Positions 1-10,083 of a stretch of DNA of 64,000 bases are shown here, piece after piece (within the stretch, counting starts at the first letter, position 1; every line of letters starts with the position of its first letter). The notes beneath the pieces are model-generated. The model worked only from the letters and a program-made list of their open reading frames with translations, did not search any database and was not told where the DNA came from. Made by a program: the position numbers and the translations under genes. Origin of the DNA: Undaria pinnatifida (taxonomy: Eukaryota; Sar; Phaeophyceae; Laminariales; Alariaceae); NCBI GenBank assembly GCA_012845835.1, contig JABAKD010000022.1:499501-563500 (forward strand). The letters are read 5' to 3'.

Positions 1-59
1 ATCACGTCACGTCATAGCGCGACATGGCACGATATACAAAAATGAGCACAGTAAAAAAC

Positions 60-290
60 GACCATCTCGGTGCACGAAGTAGGATATGATTACTATGAGA
101 AACGAGCATTTTGGTGCGCCAAATAAAAAGCACCTTATATATGAAAAGGGTTTTTGGTGCACGAAGTAATAAACACCGTATCATACAACAATAAAATAAA
201 AGAGGAATCTGGTGCACGAAACAGTCAGCATCACATGCTTGAAGGAAGCGTTTTGATGCATGAAGTAAGCACATCATATCTACAGTTTTA
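60..290. repeat. Degenerate tandem repeat with core GGTGCACGAAGTA
   Basis: The core (T)TTGGTGCACGAAGTA recurs roughly every 50-60 bp near 70, 110, 155, 210 and 255, with AT-rich spacers. A faint further unit lies near 1000-1035 (CGCCTTTTGGGGAACGAAATA). I see no coding signal. It may lie in an intron of the minus-strand HEAT gene or beyond it. Confidence 0.6.
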
Positions 291-334
291 GACGCCGATA
301 TTCTGTCTGTGTACAGACGATCTTGCCACCCAGA

Positions 335-760
335 GCATTTCAGTCAGGCCTCGCGTCATCGGTGAAGATAGAGGGTGGGCAACACAACCGGCAGAAGGCT
401 TGGTCTCATGCCGTGCCGAGTCGTGGCCGTCGCGTACTGAGCATAGCCGACAACCCCAAAGACAGCGACTGCGGACGAAAATATAAGGGCCGTTTATGCT
501 ATATTTATTCCCCAATGGTCTTTACATTTCCGTTCAAAGTGGTACGCCACACAGCATATCACAGCCCACACGAGGACATTTTTCACGGCCTCGCGATCCA
601 GAGCGTCTCAGCCCCGCCGCAAGACATGGGTAGAGAGGCTTGGGGACCGGGGACACAACCAGTAGAACACAAAACGTAATAGGTCTCACGTCGCGCCGAG
701 TCGTGGCTGTGGCGTGTTGGGCAATGCCGATAACTCCGAGGCAGTCCCCACAGCCATCGA
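335..760. repeat. Imperfect direct duplication, about 270 bp apart
   Basis: The block at about 380-470 (containing GCCGAGTCGTGGCCGT) returns at about 650-750 as GCCGAGTCGTGGCTGT, with diverged flanks. Read on the minus strand both copies give a similar short peptide (ATATTRHGMRPS / ATATTRRDVRPI). It could be another decayed exon duplication of the HEAT gene, but I cannot tie it to a family. Confidence 0.5.
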
Positions 761-1149
761 GCAGCCTAGGTACCGGGTGACAATATTGAATTGCGATTCG
801 GGCCGCTGATTGGCCCATTAAATCCCTGCCAGAGGCCACTTGATCTTTTCTAGAAGGTTGGTGCTGCACAGGAATATTACAGTTATAGAGGCACGGAGAT
901 TCCGCCCCATTCGGGGAGGATACGGTTCCATCGCCGGTTCAGAAATACCTCCATATCTCCAAACTTCCGACCAACTGGTGACCGAAACAAGCACCATATG
1001 AAACACGCCTTTTGGGGAACGAAATAAACACATAAAAAATTGAAACACACGACCAATAACACCCGCAAAAACGATCCTCCTCCCCCCTCCCTCCCCGCGT
1101 ACCACAAAGCAAAAAACAAAGCGATAATTCCTGCCAGCCTGGTCGCAAG

Positions 1150-1575
1150 CAGCTACAACCCCCATGTGTTCATTTTCCGCCACGCTTCCTTCCACCCCCG
1201 CGGATGACGCCAACTCAAAACAGTGCAACCCCCGCCTTCCTCCCCCCTCCACCACCCGCCCCTCCGCCCAGTGTACCACAAAGCGAAACACACAATTACC
1301 GACTCGCGCAAACCTCATCCTGCGTCGAACCCTCCTCCCATCCCCACCCAACCCCACCTTTCCCTCCCCTCCTTCCCCCTCCCCTCCCCGCCCCTCCCCG
1401 CCCCCCCCCCCCCCCTCCCCTCCCCTCTCCTCCCCCACCCCCTCTCCTACTCCCTCCCAGCTTACCTATAAAAACAAATTGAACAGTTCCACTGGCCTCG
1501 CACGTAGCGATAACCCCCACGCGTCCATTTACAGCCGCTCTCTCCTTCACCCCCGCGAACAACGCCGCCCCAAAA
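1150..1575 (-). repeat. Two decayed copies of the 3' end of HEAT exon E5 with its donor
   Basis: On the minus strand E5 ends with a block running from GCGGGGGTGGAAGGGAGC to GATCAG and the donor GTGAGC. The block recurs downstream at about 1565-1500 (GCGGGGGTGAAGGAGAG ... GGGGGTTATCGCTACG) and again at about 1205-1140 (GCGGGGGTGGAAGGAAGC ... GCGACCAGGCTGGCAGG). The donor GT has become GC in the farther copy and is lost in the nearer one. Between the copies lie long C-rich tracts (about 1331-1450 and 1594-1630), read as G/A-rich on the transcript strand. Confidence 0.6.
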
Positions 1576-1667
1576 ACAATATCACTTTTCCCCTCTACCC
1601 CCCCCCCCCCCCCATCCCCTCCCCCTCCCCCACGAAGCCAATGAAAAACCTTGCAACTCCTGCTCAC

Positions 1668-1867
1668 CTGATCCCGCGCAGCTATAACTCCCAAGCGTTC
1701 ATTCTCCGCTGCGCTCCCTTCCACCCCCGCGGATAACGCCGCTCCGGTGGCAGATGCTGCCGCCAATCTCACGGCGGGGGAATCGTCATCAAGTCCCCGC
1801 ACGCATAACGCCACCAAAGCTTCCAGGGGCACCGGGGATGCCGATGCGGCGAGATTAGGAGCAGCTT
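1668..1867 (-). CDS. HEAT gene exon E5
   Basis: Acceptor CTTGCAG before 1867; donor CAG|GTGAGC after 1668. Encodes AAPNLAASASPVPLEALV and then a HEAT helix with DDSPAVRLAAASATGAAL. It needs two bases at its 5' end, whereas E4 leaves two bases over, so an exon is missing between them. In HEATR5 proteins about 25 residues lie there. Confidence 0.65.
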
Positions 1868-4800
1868 CTGCAAGCGATAGGCAGAGTATGTACGCCTCCA
1901 CCCGCACCTCGGGACATCTGATGGTTGGTTTGTTTGTTGGATATTTGGTATGTTGATTAGTTGGGTTGTTGATTGGTTGATTATTTGATTGATTGATTGT
2001 AGTTGATTAGTGACGTACTGATATCTACCACGGGCAGGTTGCTCCACCGATCAGAAGCAGCAACAACAATGCTACAAACACCAATGCTAACACTACCAAC
2101 ACCCTCAAACACCACAAACACCATCACCACCACCTTCAACACCACCAACACCAACACCAACAGCACCAGACGTAAGACCAACTACTATGGGAAATTATTT
2201 TTGGGCCCTCAGAACTGAAATTTTTGGCTGATCATACGCAATTTACTCGGCGGGACGACAAAAAACACCTACAGACTCTTCAGAATGCTCCCCGGTTTTT
2301 TCCGAGAGCTTTCTGACGCATTTATCCGTTTCTCCAGACTCGTAGTTTGTCTGTTCGTCCAATTTGCCAGTTCTGACCTCATGATTTTTAGCCAAATATC
2401 CTCAAAAAGTCATTATTGCCCCAGTTTTGAGCAATATTGCACATTTCTGAAAACTGATATGTTGCGCCAAAATCAAAACGAGACCCTGGAGAAACGGAGA
2501 ACCGCTCCAGAAAGGCCTCGGAAAACTACGTGATGGATCTTGAAGAGTCTATAGGTGTTTTTGGTCGTCCCGCCGAGTAAATCGCGTATGATCAGCCAAA
2601 AATCTCAGTTCTGAGGGCCCAAAAAAAAATTCCCATAGTAGTTGGTCTAACACCACCACCACCCAAAAAATACCAACAACCACACCAACACCAACACCGT
2701 CGAAACCGAAAAAAAACGACAACACCAATACCACCAACGCCAACACCGACAACAACCTCACCTGTCGGCGGCAGCTTTAACTGCGGCCTTGAGAGCCTCC
2801 CCGTGCACCGAGCTCCCCACCCCCGCGGCCCCCTCTACCAGAGCCCTCAAGGCAAACGTCGCCTTGGCTCTAACCAGCGCCTCCGGTTGCTTCAGTTGTT
2901 TTGCCGCCGCTGCTACGGATTCTGGAAGCACCGACACCACCCTGAGTCCTGCTCTCCAACAAAACGAATCAGACGGATGAGTGGGGAAGGGCGCCGATGA
3001 AACGGCCCGGGTTGAGGCGCGTTAGCACATTTTCGAGAAGCATGAAATGCCCACTTTGTTGCGGTCTGTAGCGGGTGGAAGCTACGGGTGAAAAACAAAA
3101 GCCAGCGAATATTCATAAGGAACCAATAACCAGACCAAAACCACACAAAAAACAGAGCTGGCGTTGTTGTAACAACTCAGCAACGAATCCATCAATCAAA
3201 ATCAGCGGAAAGGGCCAATTACCACTCCAATCAGCAGCGTTCGTCTTGTCTTGCCCTGCGCCGCGTTGCCTTGCTCTGCCATGCCCTGCCATGCCCTGCC
3301 CTACCACCCTCCGCGCCCATACTCAATAATCAGCCACACAAGTATCATCATATTCGATGAAAAAACACGAGAGCTGGGATTTCTGAACACCCTGCGCGAC
3401 AAAACTGAAGGCGCGTATCGAGCGGGAGAAGGGGCGGCACCTATGACCACGGTTTGTCCAGAACATAAAAAGCAAAAAGAATTACAAAAATGACAAAATA
3501 CAAGGGATCCGCATGGGTGCCGGTGAATGCCGGCATCCATGCTCCGGATAGGCTAAAATCCCTGTGTGGTTTGTTTTTGTCTCATGTTTCGATATCGGTT
3601 TACGCGCGTGAAGGATCGAATAATACCAAACATGTATTGTATGGTACCTGGTAAGCATTTTGCATGCCAAGGATTGCTGTAGGACGAAGACATTAGATTG
3701 TCATGTATTCCAGGATTATGGCAGCGCCAGGTGCTAACAAGGACGAAACAATGATATTTTGTTGGATTTAGCTCAAAATTCTCCACCTAGAGCAAAAATA
3801 TCAACACCAACCATTATAAGCTTGCGCTGCCGGGGTTGTAACGAAGACCACTGATAGGGACAGCTTACGCTATACCTACAATGGGACTCGAAGGGTGCGC
3901 CAGCTAGCGTTGGGCTGCGAAAGCAACTGAGTTAAATCGACACACGACGCGTATGAAAATACGCGGAAGTGTGGTGAGCTAAAGCTTTATTTTTCCCCAT
4001 CCGCCGGAGGATAAAAAAAAACAAAAAACAAAAAACAACCATTACAGTGGAGAAGAACAAAATATATCAAATACTGCATGTACAAAAAAGAAGACAAGAA
4101 AAAAAAAAGTAGGACCCCTCCCATCAAGTGATAAAACCCACCCACATAGTATACAAGTGCCAACAACGCAGCTTGCAAAGATGAGTGTCGACCCTAAATT
4201 CGTCCAACTCACAGCTAACGTCCTAACAAAAAATTGTATTTGACTATTAACAGAATCGATAGAAAAAAAAAAAAGAGACGTGTGCAGTGCACGGCCAGAT
4301 ACCATTAATATATTAATATATGCTATTAATATATTAATATATGCTTGGGATGACAGGACTCAAGTCTCACTTACCAGGTCGCACACTCGTTGCTGGGATT
4401 TGTTTTCTTCATCAGTCTCAACTCTCAGACTCGCTTCGTTTGTCAGTCTCATATTTCTCAGAAATTATCAGTCTCCTCAAATTCCTCTGACCTTTCATCA
4501 GCCTCGTTCGTGAGGTTTCTTAATAAATATCAGTTCTCAGACTCACTTCAGAGGTTGTTAAAGCATTCTCATTCATGTGCAGAATTTGTTTGTCCAAAAG
4601 CTTATCAGATTCAACGGATTGCACTCTAACGATCAGACTGGGGAGGGAGGGGGACGGGGGCGGAGGGCGGGGGGGCGGGGTTCAGCTATTCTAAATTACG
4701 GAGATAATTCGGCGGCATCCCCGGATTCATGCTTTTTGGCACAACTCCCTGTGTCTACATTTCTCCGAAAATAAACAATCCCGGCTGGATCTGAAAACGG

Positions 4801-7800
4801 ATTCGGAATATCCGCCTCGAGATCACCTTACCCTACATTTTCGAGCTGTTTTAAGATACAGACATAAAACATCGGCGGCATTTCGGATTCTTGCATTTCA
4901 GCGTATTTCTCTTTGTCTACATAAAGTCGGCAAAAAAACAACCCTGGCAGGATTAGCGGACATAATCGACATCCCAGCCTCGAGATCACTTTCAGCTGTT
5001 TCAAAATCCGGGGATATTTCGGCGGCATTCCCGGATTCTTGCGTTTTGGCAGAATTCCTTTTGTCTACATAACTCGGCAAAGAAACATCCCGACTGGATC
5101 GAGAAACGGATTCGAAATCTCCGCCTCGAGAATGCCTTACCCTGAAAATTTCAGCTGCTTACAATCCGGGTATGCTTCGGCGGCATTCCCGGATTCATAC
5201 TGTTCGACAGGGTTTTCTCTGACTACTTTACTGGGCGAAGAAGCATCCCAGACAGGATCGGGGGACCGAATCGAAATCCCAGCCTCGAAACTACCATACC
5301 CCGATTTTTTCAGTTGCGGAAAAAACGGCGAAATTTCCGTGGCATCACCGGACTCTTGCGTTTCGGCAGAAGTACCTTGGTCTACTGTACATAAGTCGAC
5401 AAATAAACAACCCAGACAGGATCGGAAGGCATTAAGATCCCCTCAAACGAGCTCAATCTGTACGAACAACCCAGACAGAAAGTCCTCACCAACAAACGCA
5501 TGAACAAACGTCTTCGCCGGCAGCCAGCATCTACGCAAGATCCAACCAAGCGAGCCCAGTTCGGGCGAGCGGCACTCGGCGGCGACGCATGGCCTCGAAC
5601 CCGCGCGCGCGGTGACAGGCCCAGCGAGGGTCGAGGAACTCGGCCGTCGAGAGAGCGGTCGAGCGGGCATTTTTTCCGCCCGAGATCGAGGATGAACGGA
5701 TTCCAGTCCAAGGGTGAGTCGAGAAACAAAAGTTGACATTTCCGGTTTGGTCTTGGCTGTCCATGAAAGATTGTAGATATCATACGTCTGCTGTAAGCAA
5801 AAAGACTTACCAGCGGCCTTAGAAATATCTCCGAGTGCTTCAAGCACGGCCATCTTAGATTCCGGCAACGCCTTCCTGTTCTCCAGCAACTTATGCAGGT
5901 CCAGGACGGCACCGACGGCGTTAAGGGACTCGCACAGCTCGAACACCTGGGGTCAACAGCAATTTTCATCAAATTCAAAGAACTAGCATCAGAGAGAAGA
6001 TATTGCCTAGGGCTTCGCACAGGTCGGATCGCTTCTCGCGGGTCGAGTCGGGTCAGAGTCACCCGACCCCGCCCGTCATCTTTGAAAACCTCCTGATCCG
6101 ACGGAGCCGACCCGTGAGATTTCCACACTTCCTGACCCGACGCGACCAGACCCGCGAGTTGTTGAAACGCTCATGATCCAACCCGCGGGCCGGATGTTGA
6201 GCCATGATGTTGAGCGACCAAAAACCCTGAAACCGTAGTATCAGTTCAAAGCAATTTTATCAATTTTAACCAATTTCATCAGTTGTCAGCAGCATATGCA
6301 GGCCGAGGACAACCCCCACGATGTCAACACATTTCCACCCCCTAAAATGTTCCTATTAGTAGTCTACCTCCAAGTGTTTTTCCTCCGTGTCTCAAGATCA
6401 AGGGACTAAGGTGCTAAAAGGGTCAAGGGACTCGCACATCTCGAACTTGGCGCAGTTGCTTCAACCAATTTGTCAGTTTTAACAAATTCCATCGGCTTTA
6501 AAAGCAGTCTTACCGATTGTAAGCGACTCAAACCAGCTTTAATACAACGCATGCAGGTCCAGGACTTCGCCGACAGCGTTGAGGGATTACTAGTACAGCT
6601 CGAACGCCCGGACGTGCGGCAGTTTTATCAGTTGGAAGCAAGTTTATCCATTTCGGCGCAATGGACGTCGTCAAGCATTCTTGGACGGTTGATATACTTC
6701 TTGTTTTTAATCCTTCGGCGGATGGGGAAATAAACAGCTAAAGCTCACCACACTTCCACGTACTTTCATAGATGTGCATCAAATTAACTCGATCGTATTC
6801 GCAATCCTGGGCTAGCTGGCGTATCCCTCAGTTCCCGGGGTAGCGACTGCGCAAGCTGTCCCTACCGGCGATCACCGTTGCTACTCCAGCATCGCAAGCT
6901 GCCGAGAATATATATTTCTAAAAAATCTGCCACATGTACACCTCTATCGTAGCGCGGCGACGTCGACATCGGCGGTGTTGCAAACCTGGCTGAGGCATTC
7001 TCCCACGGAGAGGCAAAACGGCGCCGTCATCTCCAGTTTTTTGTTGGCCAGAACGCCTTGCAGGGTGGCCACGCACGCCTGACAGTCCCGCCGCACCTCC
7101 GACTCCGGCTTGCCCTGAGTCATTGGACAAGCAAAAAAGAAGGGTCGGTCGCACCGCGTCAACCCCTCGCCGAAAACAGCGCAAAAGAGTCGGAGCGAAG
7201 GCAGCAGGAATATATAACGCGTCTATGTATTGAAATCGACACACGAGGTACACGCGGAGGTGGACCACACGCGCAGTCTGGGAGCACAAAACTTGGATTT
7301 AGTGCCTGGTCATTTTTGCAGTACAACTAGTATAATAAAGCGTGCATGTTCTTCACACTGAGCTGACATTTCCACCCCTCTACATTCAGCACAACCCTGC
7401 TGTCGAACGGAAAAATATATAAATCCGCTTGCCCGATGTTCTGCATGTCACAATTAGTCCCCACAAACAGCAAAATGCACATCTGCAGTTCTCGTACTAC
7501 GAACGGTAAAGCATGTCTCGAAAATCCCAGCATCATTTCAACAAAACCCGCACTCCTGGCAATAAACAACTCGGGAACAGTGTAGACTATTAATACTGGT
7601 AGGTCGTTATCGCGGGGTATGTACGACTCAACAAAAGGGGGGGGGTGAAAATCGCGGGGGAAAACAAAAACTACCTGGAATTAAAGTAGCGGTCATGTTC
7701 GGAATAAAAAAGGCGTTAACCCCTTTAGAGCCCTAACCTCCCGTACTAATTCCAAGTAATTTTGTCCCCAAAACAGGTTTCCAGCTGTGAAGGCGTTAAA

Positions 7801-8060
7801 ACCCACCTGGCCGACACTCTTCATGCGCAGCTCCGACCTCAGCGCTTTACAGAGAGAGCTCAAAGCGAAAAACAGAGTCTTCGTCGTCGCAAACCGCTGG
7901 TCTTGGGAGGCCGCCATCCTCGCGTGTAGAGCGGCTTCCACCAATTGCGCCGCCTCCCCTATGCTCCCCATTTCTTGCTGCGGTCGCTGGGAAGAAGCCG
8001 TCCCAACACCAACCGCTGTGGTCGTGGCAGCATGCCCCGACTCAGGGTCCACCATGGGAT
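1668..8060 (-). CDS. HEAT-repeat gene, HEATR5/Laa1/SWEETIE-like (partial, 5 exons)
   Basis: Five minus-strand exons (8060-7807, 7114-about 6962, 5946-5811, 2951-2762, 1867-1668) encode leucine- and alanine-rich paired helices. The order resembles the N-terminal HEAT array of HEATR5: the segments VFELCESLNAV, PESKMAVLEALGDISKAA, EALVRAKATFALRAL and PLEALVALCVRGLDDDSPAVRLA sit where HEATR5 has VFQTLDKCNDI, a tract starting PTKLAAVACVGAF, RSEILMSLQKVL and [20 protein letters not shown]. That family acts with the AP-1 clathrin adaptor at Golgi and endosomes. Most junctions agree in phase; one short exon, expected between E4 and E5, was not found. Only about 280 residues are seen of a family usually about 2000 long, so the gene continues left of position 1. 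E1 may not be the first exon. Coding status is fairly secure; the family call is inference from helix pattern. Any other ARM/HEAT scaffold is the alternative. Confidence 0.55.
2173..2650. mobile_element. Foldback element with about 110-bp terminal inverted repeats
   Basis: The left arm 2173-2282 begins TAAGACCAACTACTATGGGA. Its near-perfect reverse complement occupies about 2538-2650 and ends TCCCATAGTAGTTGGTCT followed by AA. Arms include TTACTCGGCGGGACGA and its complement. The central 255 bp has no convincing ORF. The element sits within a CAACAC-rich tract (2050-2170 and 2650-2760), so a target duplication cannot be told from the microsatellite. It lies between HEAT exons E4 and E5. Confidence 0.75.
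2762..2951 (-). CDS. HEAT gene exon E4
   Basis: Starts after GGAGAG (CAGGACTCAGG) and ends GACAG|GTGAGG. Encodes AGLRVVSVLPESVAAAAKQL and EALVRAKATFALRALVEGAA, two amphipathic helices. With this acceptor the phase matches E3, which ends with one base over. An alternative acceptor 10 bp further on would not match. Ends with two bases over. Confidence 0.65.
3365..3476 (+). mobile_element. 3' fragment of the tRNA-derived SINE family
   Basis: The string around GGGATTTCTGAACACCCTGC, then GAGAAGGGGCGGCACC and GACCACGGTTTGTCCAGAA, matches the 3' half of the SINEs at 20644 and 22662. The tRNA-like head is missing. Confidence 0.6.
3830..4013 (-). repeat. Dispersed repeat, inverted partner of 6711-6890
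   Basis: Reverse complement of this stretch aligns along most of its length with 6711-6890. Shared blocks are CGGCGGATGGGGAAA, AGCTCACCACACTTCC, GCTAGCTGGCG and AAGCTGTCCCTA. No ORF. The two copies flank the 5-kb tandem array and HEAT exon E3 in opposite orientation. Confidence 0.65.
4680..5420. repeat. About 157-bp tandem repeat, five degenerate copies
   Basis: Units carry CAGCTGTTTCAAAATCCGGG, TTCGGCGGCATTCCCGGATT, TTGTCTAC and a CTCGAG box. They recur near 4685, 4843, 4993, 5151 and 5311. On the minus strand some units read NSAKTQESGNAAEISP and similar, so it could be an array of decayed exon copies of the HEAT gene, but no intact parent exon was recognised. A 22-bp duplication of ATTAATATATTAATATATGC lies just left, at about 4302-4343. 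Confidence 0.6.
5811..5946 (-). CDS. HEAT gene exon E3
   Basis: Acceptor GACCCCAG before 5946, donor GCTG|GTAAGT after 5811. Encodes VFELCESLNAVGAVLDLHKL and PESKMAVLEALGDISKAA, the best match to HEATR5 proteins. Starts in phase 0 and ends with one base over. Confidence 0.7.
6000..6200 (+). repeat. GACCC-containing dispersed element (short-array copy)
   Basis: Contains CGCGGGTCGAGTCGGGTC, CTTTGAAAACCTCCTGATCC, and CCTGACCCGACGCGACCAGA, then GAAACGCTCATGATCC. The same order of blocks surrounds the long GACCC array at 28196 and the copy at 40335, so this is a repeat family rather than only a microsatellite. Confidence 0.55.
6285..6610 (-). repeat. Decayed copies of the 5' part of HEAT exon E3
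   Basis: Written on the plus strand, E3 has ATGCAGGTCCAGGACGGCAC and GGGACTCGCACAGCTCGAAC. Copies are ATGCAGGCCGAGGACAAC at about 6297 with GGGACTCGCACATCTCGAAC at about 6427, and ATGCAGGTCCAGGACTTCGC at about 6550 with TACAGCTCGAACGCC at about 6593. They lie upstream of E3 in transcript order and include the region of its 3' splice site. The acceptors are damaged. Confidence 0.65.
6711..6890 (+). repeat. Dispersed repeat, inverted partner of 3830-4013
   Basis: See 3830-4013. This copy begins CGGCGGATGGGGAAATAAAC and runs through AGCTCACCACACTTCC to AAGCTGTCCCTACCGG. Confidence 0.65.
6962..7114 (-). CDS. HEAT gene exon E2 (3' border uncertain)
   Basis: Acceptor TGACTCAG before 7114 in phase 0. 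Encodes GKPESEVRRDCQACVATLQG and KLEMTAPFCLSVGECLSQVC. After NTADVDVAALR the frame meets TAG at 6946. A phase-0 GT is available at GAC|GTCGCC (6961) or GAT|GTCGAC, both weak. The sequence just past it, GCGCTACGATAGAGGT, matches the terminal repeat of the local MITE family, so an insertion may have altered the border. Confidence 0.55.
7807..8060 (-). CDS. HEAT gene exon E1 (first visible)
   Basis: Donor GGCCAG|GTGGGT after 7807 in phase 0. Encodes SIGEAAQLVEAALHARMAAS and TLFFALSSLCKALRSELRMK. The 5' limit is either an acceptor (TCTAGCAG before 8060) or the in-frame ATG at 8055, which would give MVDPESGHAATTT. I cannot decide whether this is the true start. Confidence 0.55.
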
Positions 8061-10083
8061 CTGCTAGAGGGGTATGGCGAGGGTTAGCGTTGGGGTTGAT
8101 GTTGGTTAGGGCTAGGGTGAGCGCCCGCCATGGCACCTGTTAGAGGAACAGGGTTAGGGGAAGGGTGAGGGGAAGGCCAGCGCCCGCATGGGGTTGCATT
8201 AGGGTGTATCGACAGTATGTATATACGAGTGCTGCTCTGTTATGCAGTACTCGTAAGAAACCAAGAAATAGAGGGGCAGAGGTCGTTGTAAAAAAACGCT
8301 GGGATTCGGGACAAAATTAATACCGGTATCACCACAACGGAGCACAGCAGCACCACGAGGGCATACGGCCAGCACCGCTGCGGCAGTCTTGAGTCGGTAC
8401 CACTGCTGTGTGCCAGCAGGGCACCAATTCATGTATCAATCTCTCAATGCAGGACTTCTGCCGTACCACTCGACCACAGGTAAGCTGTACAAGTATGATA
8501 GCCCCGTTTATCCGCCTCACAACTGACCGACATTTCCACCTCTGTCATTAGCGATTACTGCTGTACCAGGTACCGTACAAGTACAGTACCAGGTACCAGG
8601 TATTTGTTTTCGGTTTCTCTCACAGCAGTCTGTGACCGCAGAATTTGTACCTTTCTAGGATGAAGAATCGGGATTATGACGACGAACACTGGGTGTTCTA
8701 CTCGTGACGTTGCGGCAGAAAGAACCGATTTAACGTGAATACAAGACACAAGACACACAAACAACACACAAGGTTTGTTGTGTACATTAGACCTCGCTCG
8801 TGCGCATCATACTGGTTGCCTTACTGTGAGTCCGTGACGCGAGACAGGGGGGCTTGCCATGCCAGTGCAGAACAATTGACTTTCTGCGATTCGCGCGAGC
8901 AACAACCCACGAACATCCATCAAGCCATAGCTACATGACGGGGAGCCACGACGCAGCAGATACTGTCGGCGGCTTGAGGACCTATCTCGGCACGCAAAAG
9001 ACTGCCCATGGGGTGGGCGAAACAGAGCACCCCACTGCTGCCGCCAGGGTGCCAGAGAGCACGAATACAACACACCAGCAGTACGAGTTGTAGCAGAAAG
9101 CGTCGCCAAAAGCGAGGTGCACGCCACACAAGTCGGAGCTAAAGGTCACAGAACACCTGCTAGCACAACAATTCACGACCACTACTATACCTCGTGTCTG
9201 TTTAGCTCCTGGCTCTGCTGCTATTCGCCAAACCTTAGCTTCCCCCCAGCAGAAACCTTAGCCTCCCCGGCAGAGGGTCTTTTGAGTTTTGAGTGTCTTC
9301 GTCCTTCGTCGTAACAAAGGGTTTCCACAAAAAGTTGGTATATTTTTTCTTTGCGGGAAAACAGGGAATGGGGGTAGTTTTCTGCGACGGTTTCGTTTTT
9401 CTGCGTTTTTGGCGCTCCCAACGGGATCTCCGGTTCTTTGGATCGACGACCGACGACCAAGGGGTATGCGCGTGATCGATGCAGATGCAGCCACCTAACG
9501 AGGATAGCCGGAGGGCACGCAGCGAGTGGGCATGCTAGCCCAGCCTGCTCGTGGGCTTCTGGCGTGGACATGTGGAACAAGCACGGCGGTGGTTGGCCTG
9601 TGCTGGTCGAGGCATGCAGGTTCGGACTGCTTTCAAGAAGGTGCGCTCTCGTATGAATACGCTCGGGAAGGTCTAATACGTGTGAGCTGGTATTGTCGAT
9701 AGCAGACACGGCGCAAAACACGATCGCTTGTTTGCCTCCGTAGTCCTATGGCATGCATGCATGAGCCTTACCTTCGGTTGTTGTATGTTATAATAGGTCG
9801 AAAAGGCATGCGTAGTCAGAGTCTAAATGTCCTGCTGTCTTAGCTCTAGGTCTGTCTGAACAACTGCGGCCTCGTCTCGAAATGATCCTCCGTTGCTCAA
9901 ACCTGCTGCTGAAACCTACTGCTACTGGTGCTGCTACCGCCGCTGCTACCGCTATTTCTCGGCATAGCAGTAACGCCAGATAAGCTGATAGATTGGAGCA
10001 AGCTCCGGCGAAAGCCACGGAAGACCTCCCCAGAACCGCGTGCTCCGACCGGAGGGGGCACGCGTCCCTGGTAGCGTCACAGG
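8061..10083. other. Intergenic region between divergent genes
   Basis: About 8080-8200 is rich in GGGTTAG/GGGTTGATG words with a small duplication around GAGCGCCCGCCATGG / CAGCGCCCGCATGGG. About 8570-8600 repeats ACCAGGTACC. 8670-8770 resembles parts of the element at 53310 (ACTGGGTGTTCTA and AACCGATT). Around 9221-9721 the minus strand is open for 166 codons, but composition and lack of family resemblance do not support a gene. It should contain both promoters; none can be pointed to. Confidence 0.4.

Noticed and set aside
1164-1736. Proline-rich plus-strand ORF
   Set aside because: It is the complement of G/A-rich intron tracts and decayed HEAT exon copies on the minus strand.
9221-9721. 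166-codon minus-strand ORF upstream of the channel
   Set aside because: No HEAT pattern, no good splice sites in phase with exon E1, and biased composition.
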